From positions 53,555 through 117,554 of the forward strand of contig NZ_JAPKNM010000094.1 of NCBI RefSeq assembly GCF_026460985.1: a DNA stretch of 64,000 nucleotides, in the 5' to 3' direction. Made by a program: the position numbers and the translations under genes. Every line of letters starts with the position of its first letter. Position 1 is the stretch's first letter. The DNA comes from Sphingomonas sp. (GTDB lineage: Bacteria; Pseudomonadota; Alphaproteobacteria; Sphingomonadales; Sphingomonadaceae). Below the pieces are notes generated by a model. That model was not told where the DNA came from, searched no databases, and worked only from the letters and a program-made list of their open reading frames with translations. Shown here in pieces: positions 16,129 to 25,203 of this stretch.

Positions 16129-18240
16129 TCAGGCGACGTCGTAGAGCAATGCCAACTCGTCGAGCGGCAAGGTGAAGCAGATCGCGGCACCGCCCAGCGG
16201 ACTGATGTCGCTCCAGATGCGGCCGCCATAGGAATCGACGATCGTTCGGCAGATCGACAGGCCGATACCGAGCCCGTTGCGCGTGGTTGCGGCAAAGGGC
16301 GCGAAGATGTCGTCCGTGTCGGCGGGAAGCCCGTTGCCGTTGTCGGCGACCGTGACCCGCACCATGCCCGCCTGCTCGCGGCGGCTGGACACGACGATCC
16401 TCGGGTCCTTCACCTCCACGAGCGCCTGCGCGGCGTTCCGGATGAGGTTGAGCAATACCTGCTGAATCTGGACCTTGTCCGCCGCGACATGCCCGGTGTC
16501 GGGCTGGAGCTGGATGGTGATCGCCGCGCGCGCGACGGCGGGGTCGGCGACCTTGCTCAGCGCGATCGCTTCCTCCACGATGTCCTCGAGCGACGCCACC
16601 TCGCTCGATTCCCTGTCGGATACCATGTCGCGCGCGCGGGCCATGATCTTGCCGGCAAGTCCGATCTGCCGGTTGGCCTGGCCAAGGAGCACGGCCAGCC
16701 GCTCCTGGTCGAGCAGGGACAATTGCGTCTGTTCGGCGAGATTGCTCGCCGCGCTCAGATAATTGCCCGCAGCGGTGAGGGGCTGGGAGAGTTCGTGCGC
16801 GATCGTTGCCGCCATCACGTTCACGGCCTCGACGCGTGCGATGTGCGCCACTTCGGCGCGCAGCTGTTCGTGTCGGCGCTCGGTGGTGACGTCCTGTTCA
16901 GTACCCAACACCGTCCGCACGCAACCGTCGGGATCGACCACGGGCGACATCCGGATGCGCAACTGCGCCACGCGGCCGTCGCCCATCGTGGCAGCGACTT
17001 CGCATTGCTGCGGCTGCTTCGAAGCGATGGCCTTCCGCAGCGCCCGCAGCAGTTGCTTCCTGCCCGCAGGGGCATGATATGCCAGCGCTTCGTCTGCGGT
17101 CAGAACGTCCTCGTGGGGCGCGCGGCCGTGCATCCGGCAGATCTGGTCGGAGCAGGCGAGGAGCTTCGTCGTGAGGTCGAACTCCCAGTCGCCCATCTTG
17201 CCGATGGCCTGCGCCTCGCAGAGCCGCTCGTTGGTCGCCGCGAGATGGCGGATGATCGCCTCCCTGCGGCGCAGCCCGAACCAGAAGGCGATGGCACCGA
17301 CGAGCAATGCCAGGGTTAGCGCGCCCACCGTGAAATAGAAGACGCGCGCCCGCGCATGCGAGAGGGCGAGAACGTCGTCGGTGCCCAGGCCGACGCTCAC
17401 GAACAGGTCGTATCGGGGAAGGCGCCTGTGGCTGAAGATGCGGGTGATTCCGTCGATCGAACTGGGGCCGATATAGGTGCCGTCGGGGTCGGCCATCTGG
17501 CGTTGCATGACGAGCTTCCCGGCGAGGTCCTGGCCGTAGCTCACCACCGCTCCCTCCCGCCGCGCGAGAGTCAGCCCGTCGAGGCGAATGACCGAGATCA
17601 GGTCGTGCGGACGGAAATCGGCGCCCTCGTAGAAATGGGTCAGCCGGTCGACCGGGACCTTGATGACGACCGCGCCGCCGAACCCGCCGTCCGCCCGCCT
17701 GATCGCCCGGGCGAAGCCGATGGCGGGGACCTTGGACAAGGCATCCGGAGCGGGATCGGCGATGATCGGCTCGCGTGCCGGGCTCGCGCGGAGCCGGCGG
17801 AAAGCGAGCTCGTCCGCAATGCTTCGCGCCCCGGATCCGACGCTCGACCATAGGACCCGTCCTTCGGCATCGGCGATGTCGATGCGGGCGAATGCCGGGT
17901 CCATGGCGGCGGAATCGGCCAGCGATCGGGGGGCGCCGGCTTCCATGGGCGGGATCTCGCCATGGCTCCGGGCCAGGTGCCGCGCTGCGGCGTCGGCCCG
18001 ATCGAGCAGGCCGCCGACGAAGTGATCATAGGCGATCACGCGGTTGCGGTTTTCCCGGACCGCGGCCGATACCAGGTTCCCGCGATGCACCTGGGTAATG
18101 TGGATCGCCGCGGCCCAGATCGCCGCGCAGACGAGCAGCGTCGCTATCGGGAGAAGAAGCGCTATCCATCTCGCAGGCGCGCGCGTCGCAACCCGAAGAG
18201 GGTAGCGAAATACCGGCTGGAGAGTCTTTGTGCGCTTCAC
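16129..18240 (-). CDS. Membrane sensor histidine kinase with PAS domain
   Basis: Predicted 703 residues. Helix 1 at about 25-48 and helix 2 at about 300-322 enclose a periplasmic sensor of Cache/PDC type. A PAS/PAC domain follows (about 345-455: GKMGDWEFDLTTKL, VLGTEQDVTTERR). The kinase core has the H box AATIAHELSQPL with His 482, the N box LLNLIRNAAQAL, and the G boxes DNGNGLP and GLGIGLSI. This H-box style, with a preceding 'AHIARVEAVNVM', is that of the FixL/DctB group. No response regulator gene is adjacent, so its partner is elsewhere. The signal is unknown; Cache domains usually bind small organic acids or amino acids. Confidence 0.93.
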   Translation of the reverse strand: MKRTKTLQPVFRYPLRVATRAPARWIALLLPIATLLVCAAIWAAAIHITQVHRGNLVSAAVRENRNRVIAYDHFVGGLLDRADAAARHLARSHGEIPPMEAGAPRSLADSAAMDPAFARIDIADAEGRVLWSSVGSGARSIADELAFRRLRASPAREPIIADPAPDALSKVPAIGFARAIRRADGGFGGAVVIKVPVDRLTHFYEGADFRPHDLISVIRLDGLTLARREGAVVSYGQDLAGKLVMQRQMADPDGTYIGPSSIDGITRIFSHRRLPRYDLFVSVGLGTDDVLALSHARARVFYFTVGALTLALLVGAIAFWFGLRRREAIIRHLAATNERLCEAQAIGKMGDWEFDLTTKLLACSDQICRMHGRAPHEDVLTADEALAYHAPAGRKQLLRALRKAIASKQPQQCEVAATMGDGRVAQLRIRMSPVVDPDGCVRTVLGTEQDVTTERRHEQLRAEVAHIARVEAVNVMAATIAHELSQPLTAAGNYLSAASNLAEQTQLSLLDQERLAVLLGQANRQIGLAGKIMARARDMVSDRESSEVASLEDIVEEAIALSKVADPAVARAAITIQLQPDTGHVAADKVQIQQVLLNLIRNAAQALVEVKDPRIVVSSRREQAGMVRVTVADNGNGLPADTDDIFAPFAATTRNGLGIGLSICRTIVDSYGGRIWSDISPLGGAAICFTLPLDELALLYDVA

Positions 18241-18407
18241 ATCATGATCAGCCCGGCAGTGTCGACGACGCTAACGTGTCACAACGTCAGAGGTCGGATT
18301 TGGTACCCCCAAGGCCGGCTCGCGGGAAAACAGCGCGCACGACGACGCACTGCGCCCCCGGGCGCCAGCCATCTATATTGTAGAGGGTTCCGGGCGTCCC
18401 TGTTCCA

Positions 18408-18611
18408 GGTCGTATCGACATTCAGCCTTCTCATCCTCCCCCGCCAGGGGGAGGTGGCGCCGAAGGCGACGGAGGGGGCGGAAGCACGTCGATAGTGAGT
18501 CGCCGTCCTCCCCCTCCGTCAGCCTGCGGCTGACACCTCCCCCCGGCGGGGGAGGATAAGATCGGCAAAGCTCCGCTACGCTCCAATTAGGGCTGTAATG
18601 TCGATACGGCC
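18408..18611. repeat. MITE-like palindromic element with terminal inverted repeats
   Basis: Outer arms GGTCGTATCGACATTCAGCC (18408-18427) and its inverted copy at 18591-18611 match with one substitution and one indel. Inside lies a second palindrome built of CTCCCCC...GGGGGAGG blocks (18433-18557). It is about 204 bases with no coding frame. The right end meets the stop codon of ychF (18611-18613). The rest of 18241-18407 holds no gene and must include the kinase promoter. Confidence 0.65.
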
Positions 18612-19711
18612 TAGACGTTGAAGCGGAACAGCATCACGTCGCCGTCCTGGACGACATATTCCTTGCCTTCGGAGCGCAGCTTGCCGTTGTCGCGCGCGCC
18701 GGTCTCGCCCTTGAACTGGACATAGTCGTCAAAGGCGATCGTCTCGGCGCGGATGAAGCCGCGCTCGAAATCGGTGTGGATCTCGCCTGCGGCCTGCGGT
18801 GCCTTGGCACCCACCTCGACGGTCCAGGCGCGCGCTTCCTTAGGGCCGACGGTGAAGAAGGTGAGGAGGTGGAGCAGCTTGTAGCCGGCGCGGATGACGC
18901 GGGCGAGGCCGGTCTCCTCGAGTCCCAGCTCGGAGAGGAACTCGCCGCGCTCCTCGGGTGCCATCGTCGCGATCTCGGCCTCGATCGCTGCGGAGACGAC
19001 GACGGCCTCGGCGCCTTCGGCCTTGGCCTTCTCGAAAACCTTGGCGGAGAGCGCGTTGCCGTTGGCGGCGTCCTCCTCGTTGACGTTGCAGACATAGAGG
19101 ACGGGCTTGCCGGTCAGCAGCTGCGCCTGGGCGAAGACCTTGGCCTCCTCGGCGTCCTTCGGTTGGGTCAGCCGCGCCGGCTTGCCGTCGCGCAGCAATT
19201 CGAGCGCCTGGCCGAGCACCGAAGCGGCGATCTTCGCCTCCTTGTCGCCCTGCTGGCCCTTCTTGATATAGTTGGGCACGCGCTTCTCGAGGCTCTCGAG
19301 ATCGGCCAGCATCAGCTCCGTTTCCACGGTCTCGGCATCGGCGATCGGATCGACCTTGTTGTCGACATGCTGGATGTCGTCATTCTCGAAGCAGCGCAGC
19401 ACGTGGACGATCGCGTCCACCTCGCGGATGTTGCCGAGGAACTGGTTGCCCAGGCCCTCGCCCTTGCTCGCGCCGCGGACGAGACCGGCGATGTCGACGA
19501 AGCCGAGCTGGGTCTCGATGATCTTGGCCGATCCGGCGATCTCGGCGAGCTTGGTGAGCCGCGGATCGGGCACCGCGACGTTCCCGACATTGGGCTCGAT
19601 CGTGCAGAAGGGATAGTTGGCCGCCTGCGCCGCGGCGGTCTCGGTCAGCGCATTGAAGAGCGTGGACTTGCCAACGTTCGGAAGCCCGACAATGCCGCAG
19701 CGGAAACCCAT
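18611..19711 (-). CDS. ychF: Redox/ribosome-associated GTPase-family ATPase YchF
   Basis: Predicted 366 residues, close to the 363 of E. coli YchF (OLA1 family). G1 GIVGLPNVGKST at the N terminus, switch region NYPFCTIEPNVG, G3 DIAGLVRGASKGEG, and a C-terminal TGS-like domain (FFTVGPKEARAWTVE, GFIRAETIAFDDYV). YchF binds ATP in preference to GTP and acts on ribosomes in stress responses. The start at 19711 is set by the invariant N terminus; the upstream extension to 19786 has no family match. In many proteobacteria ychF follows rplY-pth; here two rightward genes separate it from pth. Confidence 0.97.
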   Translation of the reverse strand: MGFRCGIVGLPNVGKSTLFNALTETAAAQAANYPFCTIEPNVGNVAVPDPRLTKLAEIAGSAKIIETQLGFVDIAGLVRGASKGEGLGNQFLGNIREVDAIVHVLRCFENDDIQHVDNKVDPIADAETVETELMLADLESLEKRVPNYIKKGQQGDKEAKIAASVLGQALELLRDGKPARLTQPKDAEEAKVFAQAQLLTGKPVLYVCNVNEEDAANGNALSAKVFEKAKAEGAEAVVVSAAIEAEIATMAPEERGEFLSELGLEETGLARVIRAGYKLLHLLTFFTVGPKEARAWTVEVGAKAPQAAGEIHTDFERGFIRAETIAFDDYVQFKGETGARDNGKLRSEGKEYVVQDGDVMLFRFNV

Positions 19712-19830
19712 GGGAAGCTCGATCCTGTGTTGAAGGGGCCGGCGGTGCCGGCAGGTTGCGCGCTCGATAGGCGTAAAGCGCCGCATTTTCCAGTGCGGAG
19801 CAAGCGCCGATCGCCGGGCGTTGATGGACC

Positions 19831-20718
19831 ATGCTGCTCCGCCTGATCGACTCCGCGGCCGCCCGGCTGATGGGTATCGACGACGCCGATTTCCGCGAGC
19901 CCGCGGGCGAGCCGGCGCTGCTCCCGCCGGATTCGGTTTCGTGGCGCGTGTTCGGCAATCCGGTGACGCTGTATGTCGGCGGGATCGCCGCGGTGCTGCT
20001 CGAGCTGGGCGAGCCGCGCGTGCGCCACGGCGTGTGGGATCACACCAGCTTCCGCCACGATCCCGCCACGCGGATGCGGCGCACGGGCCTCGCGGCGATG
20101 ATCACCGTCTATGGCGCGCGCAGCCGGTTCGAGGCGCTGGCGGCGCGCGTCCGGCGCATGCACGCGCGGGTGCAGGGCGAGACTGGCGACGGCCGCTTCT
20201 ATGCCGCCGACGATCCCGAGCTGCTGCTCTGGGTGCAGGCGACCGCCAGCTGGGCGTTCCTCCAGGCCTATCATCGCTACGCAGCGCCGCTCGGCCGGCG
20301 CGACCGCGACCTCTATTATCGCGAGGCGCAAGCCGGCGCCGCGCTGTACGGCGTCGAGGCGCCGCCCGCGAGCGAGGTGGAGATGCAGGCGCTGATGGAG
20401 CGGATGCGACCCCTGCTCGAACCTTCGCCGGTGCTCGACGAGCTGATTGCGATCCTGCGCACCGCCGACATCCTGCCCTGGCCGTTGCGGCCCGCGCAGA
20501 AGCTCGGCGTGCGCGCCGCGATCGACCTGCTTCCCCCGGCGATGCGCGCGCAGCTCGGACTGGCCGCGCGCCCGCTGCGGCGCCGCGAGCGGGCGTTGCT
20601 GCGATTGCTCGCCGCGACCGCCGGCCGGCTGGAATTGCCGTCGAGCCCCGCGCGGCAGGCGGCGGCGCGCGTGGCGGCGGCCGGAGAATGCGGGCAGGCC
20701 GCCATGGCTACGTCATAG
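19831..20718 (+). CDS. MpaB-family oxygenase (DUF2236)
   Basis: Predicted 295 residues. The family pattern is present: WRVFGNPVTLYVGGIAAVLLEL, HTSFRHDPATRMRRT, then VHARV-like MHARVQGETGDGRFYAADDPELLLWVQAT. These correspond to the 'H...G...Y...dPeLllWVhaT' core of oxygenase MpaB/latex-clearing-protein-like heme proteins. The histidines of HTSFRHD and MHAR are candidates for heme or metal binding. The natural substrate of bacterial members is unknown. It diverges from ychF with 119 bases between the starts. Confidence 0.8.
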   Translation: MLLRLIDSAAARLMGIDDADFREPAGEPALLPPDSVSWRVFGNPVTLYVGGIAAVLLELGEPRVRHGVWDHTSFRHDPATRMRRTGLAAMITVYGARSRFEALAARVRRMHARVQGETGDGRFYAADDPELLLWVQATASWAFLQAYHRYAAPLGRRDRDLYYREAQAGAALYGVEAPPASEVEMQALMERMRPLLEPSPVLDELIAILRTADILPWPLRPAQKLGVRAAIDLLPPAMRAQLGLAARPLRRRERALLRLLAATAGRLELPSSPARQAAARVAAAGECGQAAMATS

Positions 20719-20807
20719 CACCGGATCGCTGCTTGACGCGCCCCCGTTCATCTGGGGTACAGGAGCGCCGGGCCTTGTCAGGCATCGAGTAATTCAAGGA
20801 GCAGGGA

Positions 20808-21791
20808 ATGATTCGCCGTCACATGATCATGAGCGCCGCCGCGGCGACGCTGGCGCTCGCGAGCTGCAGCGGCAGCGACGATCCCACGCCCACACCCTCG
20901 CCCACGCCTACGCCCACGCCCACGCCGACCGCGTCGCCGACCTACACGGCATTCCCGCTCGCCGCCGCGGCCGAGTTCAGCACGATCAACGCCGCGACCA
21001 GCTATACCGGCGATCCCGCGGGGGCGGTGACGCTGGGCGTCGCGAGCACCGAGCAGATGACGACCCGCGTGCGTCTTGCCACCAGCAACGCGATCGTCAC
21101 CGCCACCTACGTGATCAACGAGAACAACGAGGAATCGCGCTTCACCAATACCAACGTCACGGTTGCGCCGGCCCCGGCAGTGACCGAGTTCGTGTTCCGC
21201 ACCGACGACACCGCGACCGCGGGCAAGTTCTCGCAGCTCGAGTTCCTCAACAACACGATCCCCTCGCAGGTCACGAGCAACGCCAACCTGGCACTGACCA
21301 ATGTCAGCTATGCCAATTGGTGGCGCGGCGCTTCGACCACGGGCACGAAGCGGATCACCACCACGGTGTTCGGCTACCAGACCGTCCTCACCGACATGCC
21401 GACCACCGGCACCCAGGCCTATACCTCGACCGTGGTGGGTCGCCTGGTGAGCGTCTCCGGCGCGACGACCAGCGTGCTGCGCGTTTCGGGCACCGTCACC
21501 ACCTCGGTCAACTTCTCGACCGGCCTCGTCGATCTGACGCTCAACCTGACGACGATCCCCGCGGGCGGCGGCACGCCGGTCGCCTATGCCAACTTCACGG
21601 CGCGGGGCGCGATCCCGGCCGGCCAGAACCAGTTCACCGGCAGCTTCATTGCGGGCAACCCGCTCTCGGGCACGATCGCCGGCGGGTTCTTCGGCTCGCA
21701 GGGCAAGGAGATCGGCATCACCTTCGCCGCCACGGGCACCATCGGCGGCGCCAACCAGAACCTCGTCGGCGTGGTCGTCGGCAAGAAGTAA
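20808..21791 (+). CDS. Surface lipoprotein with transferrin-binding-protein-like barrel
   Basis: Predicted 327 residues. Lipobox ALASC (Cys about 19) is followed by a flexible linker of repeated Thr-Pro pairs (about residues 26-44). The C-terminal part (about 245-325) has the glycine-rich beta-strand pattern of TbpB/HpuA-like eight-stranded barrels: NQFTGSFIAGNPLSGTIAGG, FGSQGKEIGITFAATG. The start has AAGGAG 6 bases upstream. Such lipoproteins are often on the cell surface; binding of transferrin itself is unlikely here, and the ligand is unknown. A strong terminator follows at once. Confidence 0.72.
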   Translation: MIRRHMIMSAAAATLALASCSGSDDPTPTPSPTPTPTPTPTASPTYTAFPLAAAAEFSTINAATSYTGDPAGAVTLGVASTEQMTTRVRLATSNAIVTATYVINENNEESRFTNTNVTVAPAPAVTEFVFRTDDTATAGKFSQLEFLNNTIPSQVTSNANLALTNVSYANWWRGASTTGTKRITTTVFGYQTVLTDMPTTGTQAYTSTVVGRLVSVSGATTSVLRVSGTVTTSVNFSTGLVDLTLNLTTIPAGGGTPVAYANFTARGAIPAGQNQFTGSFIAGNPLSGTIAGGFFGSQGKEIGITFAATGTIGGANQNLVGVVVGKK

Positions 21792-21814
21792 GGCCGGCAC
21801 TTTCGGACAGGGAA

Positions 21815-21845
21815 GGGGCTCCGGGAAACCGGGGCCCCTTTCGTT
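21815..21845 (+). terminator. Rho-independent terminator after TbpB-like lipoprotein gene
   Basis: Stem GGGGCTCCGG (21815-21824), loop GAAA, and CCGGGGCCCC (21829-21838) pair over 10 positions with one G-T wobble, followed by TTTCGTTT. It lies between the stop at 21791 and the end of pth, and may serve both converging genes. Confidence 0.85.
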
Positions 21846-21849
21846 TGGC

Positions 21850-22419
21850 TCAGTCCTGTAGCCGCAGCGCGACGTCGCTCATGAAGCGCGCATCGTCGCC
21901 TCCGGCGAGCCACGGCGCCTCGGCCGCGATGGCGCCGAGCATGTCGGTCAACGGTTCGATCTCGGCCTTGGCGTAGTTGCCGAGCACATAGCCGGTCACG
22001 CGGTCCTTGTGCCCGGGGTGGCCGATGCCGATCCGCACGCGGCGGAAATCGGGGCCGAGATGCGCGTCGGTCGAGCGCAGCCCGTTATGGCCCGCGGTGC
22101 CGCCGCCCATCTTCACCTTCACCTTGAAGGGCACGAGGTCGAGCTCGTCGTGGAAGACGGTGACGTCGGCGGGCGTCAATTTGTAGAAGTCCATCGCCGC
22201 GCGCACCGCGCGGCCGCTCTCGTTCATGAAGGTGCCGGGCTTGAGCAGCACGACCTTCTCGGGCCCGATCCGGCCCTCCTGCGTCCAGCCCTGGAATTGC
22301 TTCTTCGGCGTCGAGAAGCCGTGCACCTCGCCGATCGCGTCCACCGCCATGAAGCCGACATTGTGCCGGTGCATCGCATATTGCGGCCCCGGATTGCCGA
22401 GGCCCACCCAGAGCTGCAT
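21850..22419 (-). CDS. pth: Peptidyl-tRNA hydrolase
   Basis: Predicted 189 residues. It frees tRNA from peptidyl-tRNA that has dropped off ribosomes. Signature WVGLGNPGPQYAMHRHNVGF with the catalytic His (HNVGF), then LLKPGTFMNESGRAV, FHDELDLVPFKVKVK and GGTAGHNGLRS. It lies 76 bases behind rplY on the same strand with a terminator-like hairpin between, a common gene pair. Confidence 0.97.
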   Translation of the reverse strand: MQLWVGLGNPGPQYAMHRHNVGFMAVDAIGEVHGFSTPKKQFQGWTQEGRIGPEKVVLLKPGTFMNESGRAVRAAMDFYKLTPADVTVFHDELDLVPFKVKVKMGGGTAGHNGLRSTDAHLGPDFRRVRIGIGHPGHKDRVTGYVLGNYAKAEIEPLTDMLGAIAAEAPWLAGGDDARFMSDVALRLQD

Positions 22420-22433
22420 GCGTCAAACCCCAA

Positions 22434-22480
22434 AAAAGAAAATCGCCCCCGCACCTAGGGCGCGGAGGCGATTTTTTCAC
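22434..22480 (-). terminator. Terminator hairpin between rplY and pth
   Basis: On the minus strand, AAAAAATCGCCTCCGCG, then a short loop around CCTAGG, then a complementary GCGGGGGCGATTTT and CTTTTTT. The A-rich left side and T-rich right side make it usable in both directions. It could attenuate reading from rplY into pth. Confidence 0.75.
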
Positions 22481-22495
22481 CCGAGAAGTTCGGAC

Positions 22496-23119
22496 TTATT
22501 CGCCCTCGGCCTCGCCGGCTTCGCCAGCCGCCTCGGTCTGCGTGTCGCCTTCGGTCGACTTGAGCGCCGACGGCGCGACCACGGTCGCGATGGTGAAGTC
22601 GCGGTCGGTGATCGCCGACTTCGCGCCCTTGGGCAGCGCGACCGCCGAGATGTGGATCGACTCGCCGACTTCAATGCCCTTCAGCGAGATCTCGACCTGG
22701 TCGGGGATCTCGGCCGCGTCGACGACGAGCTCGAGCTCGTGGCGGACGACGTTGAGCACGCCACCGCGCTTGATGCCGGGGGCTTCTTCCTCGTCGGTGA
22801 ACACGATCGGCACCTGGACGGTGACGGTCGCATGCTCGGAGATGCGCAGGAAGTCGACGTGGAGCGGACGATCGGTCACGACGTCGAACGCGACGTCCTT
22901 GGGCAGCGTGCGCTCGCCATTGACCATCACGACCGAATTCATGAAGTGGCCGGTGTTCAGCAGCTTCATCAGCTCGCGCTCGTTGACATGGATGCCAACG
23001 GGGTCTGCCTTGTTGCCGTAGATTACGGCGGGGACGCGGCCTTCACGACGAAGCGCCCGGGAGGCTCCCTTGCCAACCCGGTCGCGCGTCTCGGCCGACA
23101 GCGTAAGCGTCTCGCTCAT
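22496..23119 (-). CDS. rplY: 50S ribosomal protein L25/Ctc, long form
   Basis: Predicted 207 residues: an N-terminal L25 domain (about 1-95; [29 protein letters not shown]) that binds 5S rRNA, and a C-terminal TL5/Ctc beta domain (about 100-185; [17 protein letters not shown]), followed by a Glu/Ala-rich tail. This two-domain form is normal in alphaproteobacteria. The start at 23119 is set by the conserved N terminus [14 protein letters not shown]; the frame continues upstream to 23302 through repeat DNA and is not coding there. Confidence 0.97.
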   Translation of the reverse strand: MSETLTLSAETRDRVGKGASRALRREGRVPAVIYGNKADPVGIHVNERELMKLLNTGHFMNSVVMVNGERTLPKDVAFDVVTDRPLHVDFLRISEHATVTVQVPIVFTDEEEAPGIKRGGVLNVVRHELELVVDAAEIPDQVEISLKGIEVGESIHISAVALPKGAKSAITDRDFTIATVVAPSALKSTEGDTQTEAAGEAGEAEGE

Positions 23120-23236
23120 GTGTCGTTCCAATGCGCTAAAGTGTTTCAGTTCCCATGCCCAGCAGGCCTCCAGGGATGACCCTGCCACGGCAAGCGCGCG
23201 CCTGTAGCGGAAAGGGGTGGGGAAGGCAACCGAATC

Positions 23237-23386
23237 AAATCCTCCCCGGAACGGGGAGGGGGACCATCGCGCCAGCGATGGTGGAGGGGGCCCGCTCTCC
23301 ACTGGCAGTGTCGCCCGCGGATGGCGGGGCCCCCTCCACCACGCCGCTTCGCGTCGCGGTCCCCCTCCCCGTACCGGGGAGGATTT
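23237..23386. repeat. GC-rich palindromic repeat, CTCCCC family
   Basis: Left arm AAATCCTCCCCGGAACGGGG begins at 23237 and the inverted copy ends at 23386 (CCCCGTACCGGGGAGGATTT), with inner blocks GGTGGAGGGGGCCC and GGGGCCCCCTCCACC. About 150 bases. The right end overlaps the TAA stop of the TraB/GumN gene (23385-23387). The remaining bases up to rplY (23120-23236) carry its promoter and leader. Confidence 0.8.
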
Positions 23387-24263
23387 AGTACTTCACTCGC
23401 TCGGCCTTCAGCCCGCGCTTCGCCAGCTCGGCCTGCACCCCTGCGCTCCCGGCCAGATGCCCCGCGCCGACCGCGACGAACACCGTTCCCGGCTTTTGCA
23501 TCCGCGCCTTCAGCCAATCCGCCCATCTGGCGTTGCGCTGCGCCAGCAACGCCTCGGCCAGCTCGGGCGAGCGGCCGAGGTCCTCGTTCATCAGCCGCGC
23601 CAGGCCGTCGGCATCGCCCGCGCGCCACGCCGCCACCATCCGGTCGATCGTATCGCCGGCCCTGGGCAATTCGTCGATCGTCTCGATCAGCAGCGCGCGT
23701 TGCGCCGCCAGTGGCAGCCGGTCGAAATAGCCGAGTTGCTCGCGCGCAGTCTCCAGCCCGATCACCTTCTTGCCCGCGCGCTGCGCCGCCGCGGTCAGCA
23801 CTGCCTCGGCGCCGTCCTTCTCGTCATAGCCGAGCTGGCGCAGCGGCGCGGCCGAGAGCATCGTCGCGGCCAGCCACGGCTCGGCATGGTCGAGCGCCTC
23901 GGGCGCCAGCCCCATCTCGGGCAAAGCGGCGCGGAACTTCGCCGCCTCGGCGGGTGGCAGCTGGTCGGGCAGGGCAGGGCCGCCGCTGGTCATGCCCAGC
24001 TCGCGCACCAGCGCCTGCATCTCGTCCTGGGGCGGCATCACCAGTTCGAGCACCAATTCGCTGCTCGCATCGAAGGCGCTCTTCACGCCCTCGTCGAACC
24101 AGCTGAGCCCTGGCTTCAGCATGTGCACCGTGCCGAACAGATAGATCGTCGTGTCGGCGTCCTTGACGACCCATAGCGCCGGATCTGCATCGTTGGCGGG
24201 GGGCTCCGCCGCGCACCCGCCGAGCGCCAGCAGCGCGACACCGATCAGCAATTTACGTAGCAT
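23385..24263 (-). CDS. TraB/GumN family lipoprotein
   Basis: Predicted 292 residues. Lipobox ALGGC at about residue 16. The TraB/GumN fold shows [20 protein letters not shown] (the GTxH motif), a Glu-rich ELVLELV strand, and the C-terminal [19 protein letters not shown] (the second GxxH). Members are thought to be metal-dependent peptidases related to Tiki and erythromycin esterase; bacterial function is not known. ATG 24263 is chosen for its signal peptide. It diverges from glyQ with 66 bases between. Confidence 0.83.
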   Translation of the reverse strand: MLRKLLIGVALLALGGCAAEPPANDADPALWVVKDADTTIYLFGTVHMLKPGLSWFDEGVKSAFDASSELVLELVMPPQDEMQALVRELGMTSGGPALPDQLPPAEAAKFRAALPEMGLAPEALDHAEPWLAATMLSAAPLRQLGYDEKDGAEAVLTAAAQRAGKKVIGLETAREQLGYFDRLPLAAQRALLIETIDELPRAGDTIDRMVAAWRAGDADGLARLMNEDLGRSPELAEALLAQRNARWADWLKARMQKPGTVFVAVGAGHLAGSAGVQAELAKRGLKAERVKY

Positions 24264-24329
24264 CGCGCGACAGGAGGCGATCACTGCATCCTTGTCAACG
24301 TGCGCACGCCACGCCAAAGCACCGCGCAT

Positions 24330-25196
24330 ATGTCCGAGCCCCTCAGCTTCCAGCGCATGATCCTGAAGCTCCATGATTACTGGAGCGAGCGGGGCTGCGT
24401 GATCCTCCAGCCCTATGACATGCGCATGGGCGCCGGCACCTTCCACCCCGCGACGACGCTCAAGGCGCTCGGCCCCGATCCGTGGAACGCCGCCTTCGTC
24501 CAGCCCTGCCGCCGCCCGACCGACGGCCGCTATGGCGAGAACCCCAACCGGCTCCAGCATTATTACCAGTATCAGGTGATCCTGAAGCCGAGCCCGCCCG
24601 ATCTGCAGGAGCTGTACCTGGGCTCGCTCGCCGCGATCGGCATCGATTTCACCAGGCACGACATCCGCTTCGTCGAGGACGATTGGGAATCGCCGACGCT
24701 CGGCGCCTGGGGCCTTGGCTGGGAAGTCTGGTGCGACGGGATGGAAGTGACCCAGTTCACCTATTTCCAGCAGATGGGCGGCTTCGACTGCAAGCCGGTC
24801 GCGGGCGAGCTCACCTACGGGCTCGAGCGGCTGGCGATGTACATCCAGAACGTGGACAGCGTGTACGACCTCGCGTTCAACGATAGCGGCGTCAGCTATG
24901 GCGACGTCTTCCTCGAGAACGAGAAGCAGATGTCGAAGTGGAACTTCGAGATCGCCGACACCGACGCCTTGTTCGATCTGTTCCGCAAGGCGGTCGCCGA
25001 ATGCGAGAACTGCCTGAAGAACGACCTGCCGATCCCCGCCTACGAGCAGGCGATCGAGGCGAGCCATGTGTTCAATCTGCTCAACGCCCGCGGCGTGATC
25101 TCGGTCGCCGAGCGCCAGGCCTATATCGGCCGCGTGCGCGACCTGGCGAAGGGCTCGTGCGAGGCGTGGATGGCAAAGAACGGGTGGGCGGCGTGA
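24330..25196 (+). CDS. glyQ: Glycyl-tRNA synthetase alpha subunit
   Basis: Predicted 288 residues. It forms the alpha2beta2 class II enzyme with GlyS. Hallmarks: [75 protein letters not shown], and [23 protein letters not shown] 24330 fits the family start; a GTG at 24300 is in frame but adds unmatched residues. The gene is followed by 235 bases of palindromic repeat before glyS, wider than the usual few bases. Confidence 0.98.
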   Translation: MSEPLSFQRMILKLHDYWSERGCVILQPYDMRMGAGTFHPATTLKALGPDPWNAAFVQPCRRPTDGRYGENPNRLQHYYQYQVILKPSPPDLQELYLGSLAAIGIDFTRHDIRFVEDDWESPTLGAWGLGWEVWCDGMEVTQFTYFQQMGGFDCKPVAGELTYGLERLAMYIQNVDSVYDLAFNDSGVSYGDVFLENEKQMSKWNFEIADTDALFDLFRKAVAECENCLKNDLPIPAYEQAIEASHVFNLLNARGVISVAERQAYIGRVRDLAKGSCEAWMAKNGWAA

Positions 25197-25203
25197 GCTT
25201 TTT

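Noticed and set aside
20877..20943. Short tandem repeats resembling a small repeat array
   Set aside because: They are codons for the Thr-Pro linker of a lipoprotein (CCCACGCC type units), not CRISPR repeats; no spacers of constant length.
24264..25067. Upstream extension of the TraB/GumN frame through glyQ
   Set aside because: Passes over the 5' half of glyQ; the lipoprotein signal peptide starts at 24263.
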